From Nitrospira defluvii (GTDB lineage Bacteria > Nitrospirota > Nitrospiria > Nitrospirales > Nitrospiraceae), in NCBI RefSeq assembly GCF_905220995.1, contig NZ_CAJNBJ010000021.1:112488-176487 (forward strand): DNA of 64,000 nt, read 5' to 3'. Positions 1-9,211 of this stretch are shown here, one piece after another. The notes under the pieces were generated by a model. It had not been told where the DNA came from. It saw only the letters and a program-made list of their open reading frames with translations, and did not search any database. Made by a program: the position numbers and the translations under genes. Numbering within the stretch: the stretch's first letter is position 1; each line of letters opens with the position of its first letter.

Positions 1-583
1 CCGCCAGCTTGCCGATCATGCCGGCCAGGTCTTCCGCAAAGGTCGGACATCCTCGCTGATCCGCCACCACGCGCAGGGAGGGACGCTCGGCGGCTAGTTG
101 AAGAATGGTCTTCACAAAATTTTTCCCGTGCAGCCCGTAGAGCCAGGCAGTCCGAACCACGAGCGCATTCTCGCAACAGGAGAGGGCCCGTTGCTCGCCC
201 GCACATTTGGAGGCCCCGTAGGCACCGGCGGGATTCGTCGCATCGGTTTCGACGTACGGACGTGTTCCTGTTCCGTCAAACACATAGTCGGTTGACACAT
301 AAATCAGCCTGGCGCCGACTTGGGCCGCCGCGCGGGCGACACGCTCGGTCCCGTCGGCATTGACGGCCATCGCCAGGGACGGGTCGCGCTCCGCTCCGTC
401 CACATCCGTATGCGCGCCGGCGTGAATGACCACGTCCGGCGCCGCCTCGACAATGGCCCTGCCGCAATCGGCATGCGTCAGGTCGAATCCTGGCAGGTCG
501 AGTCCCGTCACCTGATGGTGCTGAAAGACCTGTCGAAGATCCGTCCCCAGTTGTCCCTGAGCGCCCGTCACGACGATGCGCAC
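1..583 (-). CDS. rmlD: dTDP-4-dehydrorhamnose reductase, 3' end cut by window edge
   Basis: Last step of dTDP-L-rhamnose synthesis: NAD(P)H-dependent reduction of dTDP-4-keto-L-rhamnose. The reading frame starts with GTG at 583, preceded by the SD-like AAGGGGAC, and opens with a Rossmann nucleotide loop (IVVTGAQGQLGT). Further in are a VSTDYVFDGT segment and a catalytic-type YGASK (YxxxK) motif. The first 16 bases overlap the end of rmlB, so the two are coupled. About 194 codons are present; the usual length is near 290, and the C-terminal substrate-binding part lies beyond base 1. The GTG start explains why an ATG-only search would miss the gene. The identification is firm from motifs plus the rmlA-rmlB context. 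Confidence 0.93.
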   Translation of the reverse strand, partial: MRIVVTGAQGQLGTDLRQVFQHHQVTGLDLPGFDLTHADCGRAIVEAAPDVVIHAGAHTDVDGAERDPSLAMAVNADGTERVARAAAQVGARLIYVSTDYVFDGTGTRPYVETDATNPAGAYGASKCAGEQRALSCCENALVVRTAWLYGLHGKNFVKTILQLAAERPSLRVVADQRGCPTFAEDLAGMIGKLA

Positions 584-1599
584 GATGTCCCCTTTTCCAG
601 ACGGGCTCCGTATTGCTGGCGATAGAATTCTTTGAACTCGCCGGACTTGATCTTCCGCCACCAGTCCTCATGCGTGCGATACCACTCGACCGTCTGTTTC
701 AACCCTTCCTCAAACGGGACCTGCGGGGCCCACCCCAGGGCGCGCAGGCGGCTGCAATCGATCGAATACCGGCGATCGTGCCCCGGCCGGTCCTGCACAA
801 ACCGGATGAGCGAGCGCGACTTGCCCAGCGCCGCCACAATTTGCTCCGCCACCACGATATTTTCCCGCTCATTGCCGCCGCCGACGTTGTAGACGGTTCC
901 GGCCTGCCCCTGTTCAAACGCGTGCTGAATCCCCGCGGCATGATCGTAGACCGACAACCAATCCCGGCACTGCTTCCCATCGCCATACAGCGGAAGCGGC
1001 TCCCCATCGATGGCATTGGTGGCAAACAGGGGAATGAATTTTTCCGGATATTGATTCGGTCCATAGGTATTGCTGCCGCGAGTCACCACCACCGGAAACC
1101 GGTAGGTCGTCCAGTAACTGAGGACCAGCAAATCCCCGCCGGCCTTACTGGCCGAATAGGGACTGCGCGGCTCCAGCCGATCGCCCTCCGTTGAACTCCC
1201 CTGCTCCACACTGCCGTACACCTCATCGGTGCTGACCTGCAGGAAGCGCTGGACGCCGGCCAGACGGGCCTCCTCCAACAAAATCCCCGTGCCGACCACG
1301 TCGGTGCGAGCGAAGGCTCCAGGATCGAGAATCGATCGATCGACATGTGTCTCCGCCGCACAGTTGATGATGCCCTCGATGCGATGCTCCCGCAACGTTG
1401 CATGCACGGCCTTCTGATCACCGATATCGGCCTGCACGAAACGATAGTCGGGGTGCCCGGCCAGATCCGTGAGATTTTCCAGATTCCCGGAATATTTCAG
1501 GGCATCGAGATTGACGACGGAATGACGGCCGCTCTGAATCAACCGGCGCACCAGATGCGACCCGATGAACCCGGCGCCGCCCGTGACGAGAATACGCAT
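568..1599 (-). CDS. rmlB: dTDP-glucose 4,6-dehydratase
   Basis: Converts dTDP-D-glucose to dTDP-4-keto-6-deoxy-D-glucose, the second step of dTDP-rhamnose synthesis in the cytoplasm. The 343-aa protein is an extended short-chain dehydrogenase: N-terminal TGGAGFIGS for NAD, an STDEVYG active-site segment, and a YSASK catalytic YxxxK. Length is normal for RmlB. It begins immediately after the rmlA stop codon and overlaps the rmlD start, so rmlA-rmlB-rmlD form one transcription unit. rmlC (the epimerase) is not between them and must lie to the left or elsewhere. The rhamnose donor presumably feeds the glycosyltransferases in the same region. Confidence 0.96.
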   Translation of the reverse strand: MRILVTGGAGFIGSHLVRRLIQSGRHSVVNLDALKYSGNLENLTDLAGHPDYRFVQADIGDQKAVHATLREHRIEGIINCAAETHVDRSILDPGAFARTDVVGTGILLEEARLAGVQRFLQVSTDEVYGSVEQGSSTEGDRLEPRSPYSASKAGGDLLVLSYWTTYRFPVVVTRGSNTYGPNQYPEKFIPLFATNAIDGEPLPLYGDGKQCRDWLSVYDHAAGIQHAFEQGQAGTVYNVGGGNERENIVVAEQIVAALGKSRSLIRFVQDRPGHDRRYSIDCSRLRALGWAPQVPFEEGLKQTVEWYRTHEDWWRKIKSGEFKEFYRQQYGARLEKGTSCASS

Positions 1600-2334
1600 T
1601 TAGAACTCCATCCTGTTCGCACCGGTCTGGGCCACAAGCTGGTTGGCGGCGAGCAACGATTCAATGGTCCCGGCATCGGTCCACCAGCCGTCCAGCACAT
1701 CCCACGTCAACTCTCCGGAAGCAATGTACGCATTATTCACATCGGTGATTTCCAGTTCGCCGCGTCCGGACGGCTTCAGCGCCCGCGTGATCTCGAAGAC
1801 CCGCGCATCATAGAAGTAGATGCCGGTCACCGCGTACGACGATTTGGGATGCGCCGGCTTTTCTTCGATGCTCACCACGCGGCTCCCCTCCAGATGCGGC
1901 ACACCGAACCGTTGGGGATCTTTGACCTCCTTCAGTAAAATCTTGGCGCCGGTTTTTTGTGCGCGGAATGCCTCGGCTGCCTTGGCGATATTGCCCTGGA
2001 TCAGATTGTCACCCAGCACCACGCAAATGGGGCCATCATCGGCAAAATGCTCGGCCAACCGCAACGCGTCGGCGATGCCCCCTTCGCCTTGCTGATAGGT
2101 GTAACTCAAGTGCTTGAGGCCGAATTCACGTCCGTTCCCCAATAACTTCAGAAAATCGCCGGCGCTGTTGCCGCCGGTGACCAGCATGATTTCCGTGACG
2201 CCCGCGTTCACGAGCGTCTGGATCGGGTAATAGATCATCGGCTTGTTGTAAACGGGCAGCAGATGTTTGTTGGTCACTTTGGTGAGCGGCAGCAAGCGTG
2301 ACCCGAGACCTCCGGCGAGTACGACACCTTTCAT
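1600..2334 (-). CDS. rmlA: Glucose-1-phosphate thymidylyltransferase, short form
   Basis: Makes dTDP-glucose from glucose 1-phosphate and dTTP, the entry step to dTDP-rhamnose. The 244-aa protein opens with the nucleotidyltransferase signature LAGGLGSRLLPLT and has a metal/substrate loop at VVLGDN. It is shorter than classical RmlA (about 290 aa) and matches the short class lacking the C-terminal allosteric extension. The start is supported by a strong SD (GGGGAAGG) directly upstream. It is the first gene of the rml unit, with 270 bases of non-coding DNA in front. Substrate specificity within the sugar-phosphate nucleotidyltransferases is inferred from the adjacent rmlB and rmlD. Confidence 0.93.
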   Translation of the reverse strand: MKGVVLAGGLGSRLLPLTKVTNKHLLPVYNKPMIYYPIQTLVNAGVTEIMLVTGGNSAGDFLKLLGNGREFGLKHLSYTYQQGEGGIADALRLAEHFADDGPICVVLGDNLIQGNIAKAAEAFRAQKTGAKILLKEVKDPQRFGVPHLEGSRVVSIEEKPAHPKSSYAVTGIYFYDARVFEITRALKPSGRGELEITDVNNAYIASGELTWDVLDGWWTDAGTIESLLAANQLVAQTGANRMEF

Positions 2335-2604
2335 CCTTCCCCCCTCGGCAATAATACGGCCTGGTCGGACACCGATATCATCTTATGACTCACACCCATT
2401 CAACATCCACGTCTGTCGCCTCTGCCGAGCGATGCCGCCCGACTCCATAAGCATTGGTCGGATCTTAGCGTCTACACCTGGATTTAGACCAGAAAATTCG
2501 TTCATGGAGCCGAGGATGCCACCAGCTTCGAAGTCGCGACAATGCCAGGTCCTAGGTAGTTTCTCTACACGCCATATCCTGCCGCAATTGCTTCGACATC
2601 AGCT
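2335..2604. other. Non-coding gap upstream of rmlA
   Basis: 270 bases between the GT4 stop and the rmlA start, lower in GC than the flanking genes. It should contain the rml promoter, but I see only a weak candidate. On the minus strand there is a 40-codon open frame (2383-2505) starting at ATG without a convincing SD; I do not call it a gene. No terminator hairpin with a U-tract was recognised. Confidence 0.5.
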
Positions 2605-3723
2605 TCAGCAGCCGACCGTCCGTTCATAGATCGCCACCGTCTGCTTTGCCGTACGATCCCACTGGAACTCCTTCGCCCTGGCCAGCCCTCGCGCGCGCAA
2701 TGATGCCTGTACGTCCGGGGACGTCAATACCTTGGCCAATGCTTCCGCCAATTGGTTCGACCGATGCGGATCCACCAGCATGGCCGCATCACCGGCTACT
2801 TCGGGCAACGACGAAGCATGCGAACAGATCACCGGGCACCCGCACCCCATGGCCTCCAACACGGGCAGGCCGAACCCCTCATACAGAGAAGGAAACACAA
2901 AGACCGTCGCCTGTTGATAGTACCGCGCGAGTTCGTCATCGGACACCTGCCCGACCAGCTTGGTGTGGGCAACGAGATGCCATCGCTCAATGGCCGCGCG
3001 AATATCCACGCGTTTACACACATCTCCCGCCAGAACCAGGTCATAGTGCACGCGCAGTTCCGCCGGCAGTTTGGCAAAGGCTTCGACCAGCGTGCCGACA
3101 TTCTTCGTGGGATCGGAACCGGCCACGCAGAACACATAGGGCCGGCCCTCCAGCCGTTTCGAAGGAGGGTGGAAGCGATCCGCGTCGAGCCCCAACGGCG
3201 TCACGCTCACCTGATCGGGGCGAAGCGGCGCATGGGCCAGCAGATCGCGACGCGAATGCTCGGAGACGGTGATCACATGATCGATCGTCTTCCATCGATC
3301 CCCGACGAACCACTGTTCGATGCGTGCATGCACACTGGGTCGGGTCCGCAGCTCAGGAAACAACAGCGGCTTGACATCATGAATGGTCGTGACAAACCGC
3401 CCGCGCTTCCAGGCAACGCAAGAGTCATAGGGAAAGTGGAGCACGTCGTAAGGACCGACCAGCAGCGGAGCGGCTTGCTCCCAGACACGGCGGCGAAAAA
3501 ACGGAAACCGGATCACGCGATAGCGCATGTTCGGACGTGCCGTAAACGGATGGTCCGTCTGGGGCAGCAGAATGTCATACTGGTTCGCGTGGTCGACGCG
3601 ACCCAGGGCCTCGATCAATTCCCGGGCATAACGCCCGATCCCCACATTGATGTTCTTGAGGTGCCAGGCGGCAATAACGATTTTCACAATGTCGCGTGGA
3701 ATCGACCGGTGGTGGAGTGCCAC
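2605..3723 (-). CDS. GT4-family glycosyltransferase
   Basis: A retaining GT-B glycosyltransferase of family 4, transferring a nucleotide-sugar residue in the cytoplasm, probably during O-antigen or exopolysaccharide assembly. N-terminal acceptor half with a GIGRYAREL loop; C-terminal donor half with the GT4 signature SLYEGFGLPVLEAMGCG (the EGFG...E segment contacting the UDP/GDP-sugar) and [16 protein letters not shown]. 372 aa, normal length. The start is a GTG at 3723 with a GGGGGCGG ribosome-binding sequence; a second GTG at 3687 would give a start closer to the fold boundary. Related to the GT4 at 8060-9163, with which it shares nearly the same C-terminal signature. Sugar and linkage cannot be told from sequence. 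Confidence 0.9.
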   Translation of the reverse strand: MALHHRSIPRDIVKIVIAAWHLKNINVGIGRYARELIEALGRVDHANQYDILLPQTDHPFTARPNMRYRVIRFPFFRRRVWEQAAPLLVGPYDVLHFPYDSCVAWKRGRFVTTIHDVKPLLFPELRTRPSVHARIEQWFVGDRWKTIDHVITVSEHSRRDLLAHAPLRPDQVSVTPLGLDADRFHPPSKRLEGRPYVFCVAGSDPTKNVGTLVEAFAKLPAELRVHYDLVLAGDVCKRVDIRAAIERWHLVAHTKLVGQVSDDELARYYQQATVFVFPSLYEGFGLPVLEAMGCGCPVICSHASSLPEVAGDAAMLVDPHRSNQLAEALAKVLTSPDVQASLRARGLARAKEFQWDRTAKQTVAIYERTVGC

Positions 3724-3938
3724 GACCGCCCCCTGCGCACCTGAAGGAGGAGCGCCGGCTGCCGTGGAAACGCGTATCGTCCAGAACCATCACTGCTCGA
3801 CATTCTCAGGGATGGAACCACAGCCTACCGGGCAAGTCAAGGCGCCCAGAGCGCGACGCCGTCGCCCCGCGCAGATCCAGGCGTTGACTGGGTCCGACGC
3901 CTGTGTTACCGATGAACCACGTGAAGGGATCAAGACTC

Positions 3939-4814
3939 GTGGCTCACATCAGCGTCGTCATTCCCGCATACAACGGCACCTCCAGATACTTGGAACAGGC
4001 CATCCGCTCCGTCCTGGCGCAAAGTTATCAAGACTGCGAGATCATCGTCGTCGACGATGCATCGACCGACAATACCGAGGCACTGGTCCACACCTTTCCA
4101 GATGTCCGCTATGTGCGGCACGCGCGAAACGCCGGGCAAGCCGCCGCGCGAAATACCGGCGCACGCCTTGCCATGGCCTCATATCTCGCCTTTCTGGACC
4201 AGGATGACCTGTGGGAGCCGACATTTCTGGAGGAGACCCTGGCCCTTCTCGAACCGGCAACGGAAGCGGCGCTGGTGCACTGCGACGGCTATCAGGTCAA
4301 TGAACGAAACGAGATTCTGGAATACGATGCCGCGATGAAACAGCAGCGCAGCATCACGCAATTGCTGCGGGGCGGACATGATGCGGCCACCTCCGGCTCA
4401 CTGTTTCGCAGGACCTGCTTCGATGCCGTGGGCGGCTACGATGCGGCCCTTTCGATTTGGGAGGACATCGATCTGATCATCCGGCTCTACGCTCCGGGCC
4501 GATTCATTCATCTTCCCAGACCGCTCTACCGGCACCGGCTCTACGCACACAACGCGTCGCGCGATATCCCCTCGCTTCGCGCACTGGATGGCCGGCGCCG
4601 GTTCCTCGAAAAACACGCCGCCGCTTGCCGACCCGGCACCCCCGAGGGCAATGCCCTCTCGCACGACTGGGCGGTCTACTATGCCGATCTCGGCAAGCAC
4701 CACCTGCGGGCCCACACGCCCGCCGCCGCTCGCCAGGCGTTCCAGTCAGCCCTGCGCCACGAACCGCTCAACGTGAAAACCTGGTCGCGTCTGGTGAGAT
4801 CGTATTTTATCTAG
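3939..4814 (+). CDS. GT2-family glycosyltransferase
   Basis: An inverting GT-A glycosyltransferase of family 2, the only plus-strand gene in the first 29 kb. The protein opens with HISVVIPAYNG and VVDDASTDNT (nucleotide binding), then FLDQDDLW (metal-binding DxD region) and a SIWEDIDL acceptor/base segment. The frame is open from GTG 3903 and ATG 3912, but GTG 3939 has the only reasonable SD (AAGGGA at 3924-3929, 9-nt spacing), so I chose it. A TTGACT -35-like box lies at 3884-3889, with a poor -10. The C-terminus carries a helical tail that may be a TPR-like repeat. Its 3' end overlaps the convergent methyltransferase by 8 bases. Substrate unknown. Confidence 0.88.
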   Translation: MAHISVVIPAYNGTSRYLEQAIRSVLAQSYQDCEIIVVDDASTDNTEALVHTFPDVRYVRHARNAGQAAARNTGARLAMASYLAFLDQDDLWEPTFLEETLALLEPATEAALVHCDGYQVNERNEILEYDAAMKQQRSITQLLRGGHDAATSGSLFRRTCFDAVGGYDAALSIWEDIDLIIRLYAPGRFIHLPRPLYRHRLYAHNASRDIPSLRALDGRRRFLEKHAAACRPGTPEGNALSHDWAVYYADLGKHHLRAHTPAAARQAFQSALRHEPLNVKTWSRLVRSYFI

Positions 4815-5835
4815 GCTGGGAAGGCAGGCTGCGCCGCTTCCTCGCGGACACCTTCAACTCGGTCCCATATCCCAGGTGCCCGACGCAAAAACACAACGGA
4901 CGGATCAACAGCTTTTCAATCAACCGTCGACCGGGGACCGGTCGGTTGAACCGCTCCGCGCACACCCGATCCAAACTGGCCATACAGTAGAGCGATCCCA
5001 AACCGGTGGTGACCGACTCGATCTGGAACCCCGCCGCCTCTAGCACCCGCGTCAGCGTGGCTCGCTCATAGTGGTACAAATGCCTGGGCAGTTCCCATGG
5101 GAACCACCAACGTCCGAACATCCGTGCCTCCAGGCTGCCGGCATTGGGGCAGAGGATCACGATCCGCCCCTCCCAATCCAAAATCCGCCAGACCTCTTTG
5201 AGAAGCGGCAACGGACCGTGTAAGTGTTCCAGCACATGACTGAACAGCACCGTGTCAAACGTCCGTTCGGGATAGCCCATTGATGTCAGGTCGCCCTGTC
5301 GGACTCGCTCGCCGAAGCGAACCTGTGCCTGCGCCACGGCCACGGCGCTGGCGTCCAATCCCGATACGTCCCATCCCTGTTCTTCAAGAACCGCCAGGTT
5401 ACCTCCCGATCCGCACCCGACATCCAACAGCCGCCCACGCCCTGCCCAGGGGAGCAGCCCCCGCCCGCGCCAACGTCGCCACACAAACTCAGGCCATAGA
5501 AGCAGCCGGCGCGCCCATTGCCAACGACGCATCGATGCCGGCACCGGATACCCGTAAAAATCTTGGGCGATCCACCGCCTGATTCTTCCCGACCATCGTT
5601 TCGCAGCACGGCGAAGATCGCCCTGTTGCCGAGGCGCGGCCTCGGGATAATAGCTGTCCGGATAGTACCCGCCGATCTCCGCGCGCGTGGGGCGCGGATT
5701 CAAAAACAGTAGACGGCAGCCCCGACAACGAACGACTGTAAACAACTCGTCGGTGACGCGGTGGGTCAGATCGTATTGGCTGAAGAGGAATGTATGCGAC
5801 GACTCGCCGCATACCTCACAACCGATGGTTTCCAT
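4807..5835 (-). CDS. Class I SAM-dependent methyltransferase with N-terminal zinc-ribbon-like Cys pairs
   Basis: 342 aa. The N-terminus carries two CxxC pairs (C6/C9 and C37/C40), a putative metal-binding knuckle often found in glycan-cluster methyltransferases. The Rossmann methyltransferase core begins near residue 130 with LLDVGCGSGGN (SAM loop), followed by GLDAS and FSHVLEHL. The start is supported by AAGGAA just upstream. It lies among glycosyltransferases, so O-methylation of a sugar or a role in polysaccharide chain modification is the natural inference, but the acceptor cannot be read from sequence. It converges with, and overlaps by 8 bases, the GT2 at 3939-4814. Confidence 0.85.
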   Translation of the reverse strand: METIGCEVCGESSHTFLFSQYDLTHRVTDELFTVVRCRGCRLLFLNPRPTRAEIGGYYPDSYYPEAAPRQQGDLRRAAKRWSGRIRRWIAQDFYGYPVPASMRRWQWARRLLLWPEFVWRRWRGRGLLPWAGRGRLLDVGCGSGGNLAVLEEQGWDVSGLDASAVAVAQAQVRFGERVRQGDLTSMGYPERTFDTVLFSHVLEHLHGPLPLLKEVWRILDWEGRIVILCPNAGSLEARMFGRWWFPWELPRHLYHYERATLTRVLEAAGFQIESVTTGLGSLYCMASLDRVCAERFNRPVPGRRLIEKLLIRPLCFCVGHLGYGTELKVSARKRRSLPSQPR

Positions 5836-5901
5836 GGTTTCCTTGGCGACTGCATGTGGCGGCGCATGGGCGAGGCCTGCGGAGGAGACACAGCGCCGCC
5901 A

Positions 5902-6801
5902 TTACGGCGCCAGCGCGCGCAACCAGCGCGTATAACATCGAATACGGGTCGGGGCCTTCCTGATCGCGGACCAATAGTGCCGCCTCGCATCACCAGGACG
6001 CCCGGCCCGCTCTGCCGCCGCCCCTTTTAAGAGAAAATAGTTCGCCCATTCCCGATCAAGCGCGGCGCGTTGGGCGGCCGTCAGGGGAGCAAACCCCTCA
6101 AGGCGCATGAGAAAACGATCTCGACTGGCGAGGACGCGATCGCGATGGGTCTGCTCGTCGAAGGCCATGTCCCGATACCCATGCCCCCGCTGCAGCTTAT
6201 GCACCAGCACGTCATCGATACACTCGAACGTCGTCACGCGAAACAATCGAATCGTGAGATCGGAATCCTCGGAGCCATACAACTCGGGGTCTAAGCGCCC
6301 GACTTGATCCAAAACTCGTTTTCTGATCAGCAATGTTGAAGGCAGGGCCACATGCCCTCCGGCGAATGCCTGCACCATCGGCTCCCGACTCGCACGTGCG
6401 GAGACCCGCTCCTCCACTGTTCCATCTTCAAAGCGCACCTCAAAATCCGTGTGTACCAACCCCACCTCCGGGCGTGCGCGCATGATTGCCAGCTGCGCGG
6501 CCAGTTTCCCCGGCAGCCATTCATCATCGCAGTCCAGCAGTGCGATATACTCACCACGCGCAGCCTCGATGCCGTAGTTCCGTGATCGGGCCGGCCCACC
6601 GTGGCTACGCTGAAACCATCGAATCCCATGGCTCTGTTCGAGGCGTTTCAACACCTCTTGTGTGCCATCCGTCGACCCGTCATCGACGACGAGAATTTCC
6701 ACCGCACCATACCCCTGCGCCTGCACGCTGGCCACCGCTTTCGCCACAAAAGGCGCCCCGTTGAAGACCGGGATCACCACGCTCACCAACTCGTCATTCA
6801 T
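5902..6801 (-). CDS. GT2-family glycosyltransferase
   Basis: Inverting GT-A glycosyltransferase. From the chosen ATG the protein starts MNDELVSVVIPVFNG, followed by VVDDGSTDG and the LLDCDDEW metal-binding region; SEDSDL is the acceptor-side acidic motif. 299 aa; the C-terminal 80 residues are helical. The ATG at 6801 overlaps the end of the upstream heptosyltransferase-like gene by 8 bases and has GAGGGCGGAG before it; the open frame extends further upstream to 6858, but that part would lie inside the neighbour and lacks GT2 homology. Similar in architecture to the plus-strand GT2 at 3939-4814. Probably acts on LPS or O-antigen; donor unknown. Confidence 0.88.
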   Translation of the reverse strand: MNDELVSVVIPVFNGAPFVAKAVASVQAQGYGAVEILVVDDGSTDGTQEVLKRLEQSHGIRWFQRSHGGPARSRNYGIEAARGEYIALLDCDDEWLPGKLAAQLAIMRARPEVGLVHTDFEVRFEDGTVEERVSARASREPMVQAFAGGHVALPSTLLIRKRVLDQVGRLDPELYGSEDSDLTIRLFRVTTFECIDDVLVHKLQRGHGYRDMAFDEQTHRDRVLASRDRFLMRLEGFAPLTAAQRAALDREWANYFLLKGAAAERAGRPGDARRHYWSAIRKAPTRIRCYTRWLRALAP

Positions 6802-7840
6802 GCTCCGCCCTCGCGATGGCATGCTCCAACATCCGGCTGGCAACGCCATAGACCTCATCCACGCCGATTTGCTGCATACAGCTGTCGTCGCCGCGCAAGC
6901 AGGTCGGATGGTAACAGGCCCGACAATCCAACCCCTTGTAGATCACCTGCACCGGTCCTCCCCGCGGTCCCCATCGTTGCGGATACGTCGGGCCGAAGAG
7001 CGCAACGACCGGAGTGCCCATCGCCGCGGCGATGTGCATGGCGCCCCCATCGTTGCCGATGAACAAGGCGCACCGTTTGACCAATGCCGCGAACTGCAGC
7101 AACGTAAATTTCCCTGCCACAACGATGGGCCCGCACCGCGCCTTCCGGGCCACCAGTTCGGCCACCTCGCGCTCCCGCTGATCACCGCCCAGGAGAATAC
7201 GGCATCCAAACCGGTCGACGAGTCGGTCCGCCAGTTGGGCAAACCGGTCGGGTGGCCAGACTTTCAGCGAATACCGTGCCCCTGGTTGCAGCCAGACCAG
7301 TGGAGCAGCCCCTTGCCCGGAGACCAGGCCGGCCTGCGCCAACCAGTCTTCCGCGACCTGCTCCTCCGCCGGGGAGACAAAGACGGCCGGCAGGCCCGGC
7401 TTCGGGTCGAGCCCCAACGCCCTAAGAGCGCAGAGGTCATACTCCACCCGATGTTGATCCATCGGGCGCGGCTTGGCCACCTGACTGTACAAGAGCCCGC
7501 GCCACCGGTGCTCCGCATTAAATCCGATCCGAACGGGCGACCGAGTCGCCAGACTGATGATCGCTGAACGGTCCCCGTCGGTCAGATCGATGACCGCATC
7601 AAACCTTCGCCCCTTCAGCATGTGAACGAAGGTGAGCTGGGCCTGCCATGAGCCCTTTTCCAGACACAGCACCTCATTCAGATCGGGGTTGTGTGCCAGC
7701 ACCCCTTCCGTCCCTCGATTGACCAGCATGGTCAGACGCGCATCGGGATAGGCCTCTCTCAAGCCCCGGAGCACGGGCGTCGACAGCAGGACATCGCCGA
7801 TATGTCGCAATTTAATGATCAGGATGTTACGGAACATCAT
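6794..7840 (-). CDS. Glycosyltransferase family 9 (heptosyltransferase-like)
   Basis: ADP-heptose:LPS heptosyltransferase family (GT9, GT-B fold), attaching core-oligosaccharide sugars at the inner membrane. Features: NILIIKLRHIGDVLLSTP at the N-terminus (family hallmark KxxxxGD), a central PGARYSLKVWPP loop and the donor-binding NDGGAMHIAAAMGTP with FGPTYPQRWGP. A C-terminal cysteine cluster (CRACYHPTC and CMQQ) resembles that of the other GT9s here. The frame stays open to a GTG at 7915; I place the start at the ATG pair 7840/7837, where homology begins, though neither has a good SD. This is the third GT9 of the window. Whether it moves heptose or another sugar is not determined. Confidence 0.87.
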   Translation of the reverse strand: MMFRNILIIKLRHIGDVLLSTPVLRGLREAYPDARLTMLVNRGTEGVLAHNPDLNEVLCLEKGSWQAQLTFVHMLKGRRFDAVIDLTDGDRSAIISLATRSPVRIGFNAEHRWRGLLYSQVAKPRPMDQHRVEYDLCALRALGLDPKPGLPAVFVSPAEEQVAEDWLAQAGLVSGQGAAPLVWLQPGARYSLKVWPPDRFAQLADRLVDRFGCRILLGGDQREREVAELVARKARCGPIVVAGKFTLLQFAALVKRCALFIGNDGGAMHIAAAMGTPVVALFGPTYPQRWGPRGGPVQVIYKGLDCRACYHPTCLRGDDSCMQQIGVDEVYGVASRMLEHAIARAEHE

Positions 7841-8059
7841 GGCATCGTCGAGCTCGAACCGATCCGCGTCACAGCCCATCTCCACATTCCGCAGCGGAAA
7901 CGGAGCATTCTGCACAGAATACCATGTGAGAAAACCAAAAGACCGTCCGCTCCTCGCCCCGCAGACTCTTCATGATCGGTCGGGGAACCGAGGGTGAAGC
8001 GGCGAGCAGCACGTGACCGGCGACGGGTTCTTGAAGCCGACGAAGATGCTCAATGACGG

Positions 8060-9163
8060 CTACCGGCAGAGATCTCGATAGAGGGCGCTCGTCCGCTCCC
8101 CCGCCTGCCGCCAGGTAAACTGTCGAACCCGCTCAAAGCCCCGCTGTCGCAAGCCGTCACGAAGCTCTTGATCCGCCAGCGCCCGCACCATGGCCAGGCC
8201 AAGCCCGTCCACATCGTCTGGATCCACGAGCAGCGCCGCATCACCGGCAACCTCCGGCAACGACGAAGTCGACGACGTGATAGTCGGGGCACCACAGGCC
8301 ATCGCCTCCAACACCGGCATGCCGAACCCTTCGTAGCGGGACGGAAACACGAAGAGGTCGGTGCAGGAATACAAGCGTCGCAAATCTTCACGATCGAGAC
8401 GACCGATACAGCGGACATCCTGCTCAAGCGCCAGCCCCTGTGCCGTCTCCCGGTAACTCCCCTGCGGATGCTCCGGATCACCCACCAGTAGCACGACCCG
8501 GCCGCCGAGCTGCGAACGGACCCTGGCGACCGCCTGTAAGAACCGCGTGTGGTTTTTTCGCGGGTCGGCTCCGCCGACGAAGAGGATGAACCCCGCCTCC
8601 GGAATGGTCCAGCGCTGACGCAACGTTTCTTTCACCTCTTGCGTACAGAGGGGGGAAAACTCGTCGGAGACGCCGTTATGAATGACCACCACGTGATCCC
8701 GCGCGATGCCGTACAGGGCTTCGATCTCACGAGCCGAAAATTCCGACACCGTCACCACCTTTCTGGCCCGTTTTGCGGTGGCGATGGCGCGGCGTGAGGA
8801 GCCGGCCTGGCCCAGGAGTTTGCGGGAATATTCCGGATGCCGGGCCAACCAGAGATCGTGAATGGTCACAATCCCCCCGAACCGGCCCCTTGTGTGCATT
8901 TTGAAGTTCGGACCGTGATACAGATCCAGGCCATCCCACCGGCCCCGCCAGGCCATGGACCAGCGTGGCGTCTCCACCCACCGCAGACGAGGGCGCGGCG
9001 TCCAGCCGGGGAGCGTGCCTCCATGCAGCGATCCTGGTCTGAGATAACCGACGTACTCATGATCGTCGTCCAGCTCCAGCAACGCGTTGAGAAGATGGTG
9101 CGTATGCCAGCCGACCCCGCCCTTATCGCCCACAATGGATGCCGCGTCGATCCCGATCCGCAT
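8060..9163 (-). CDS. GT4-family glycosyltransferase
   Basis: GT-B retaining glycosyltransferase, 367 aa. It opens [10 protein letters not shown] with a [11 protein letters not shown] acceptor loop; the donor half carries [11 protein letters not shown] and the GT4 signature [17 protein letters not shown], then [16 protein letters not shown]. The latter stretches are nearly identical in pattern to the GT4 at 2605-3723, so the two are paralogues. About 220 bases separate it from the GT9 upstream start, with no recognisable feature in them. Likely a mannosyl- or rhamnosyl-type transferase in O-antigen or core assembly, judging only from family trends. Confidence 0.9.
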   Translation of the reverse strand: MRIGIDAASIVGDKGGVGWHTHHLLNALLELDDDHEYVGYLRPGSLHGGTLPGWTPRPRLRWVETPRWSMAWRGRWDGLDLYHGPNFKMHTRGRFGGIVTIHDLWLARHPEYSRKLLGQAGSSRRAIATAKRARKVVTVSEFSAREIEALYGIARDHVVVIHNGVSDEFSPLCTQEVKETLRQRWTIPEAGFILFVGGADPRKNHTRFLQAVARVRSQLGGRVVLLVGDPEHPQGSYRETAQGLALEQDVRCIGRLDREDLRRLYSCTDLFVFPSRYEGFGMPVLEAMACGAPTITSSTSSLPEVAGDAALLVDPDDVDGLGLAMVRALADQELRDGLRQRGFERVRQFTWRQAGERTSALYRDLCR

Positions 9164-9211
9164 CAGACGAACGATGCCCCCGCCTGACTCACGCGACTCC
9201 CGCCTTCCCTC

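Noticed and set aside
2383..2505. 40-codon minus-strand open frame before rmlA
   Set aside because: No SD, no recognisable similarity and lies where the rmlA leader or promoter is expected.
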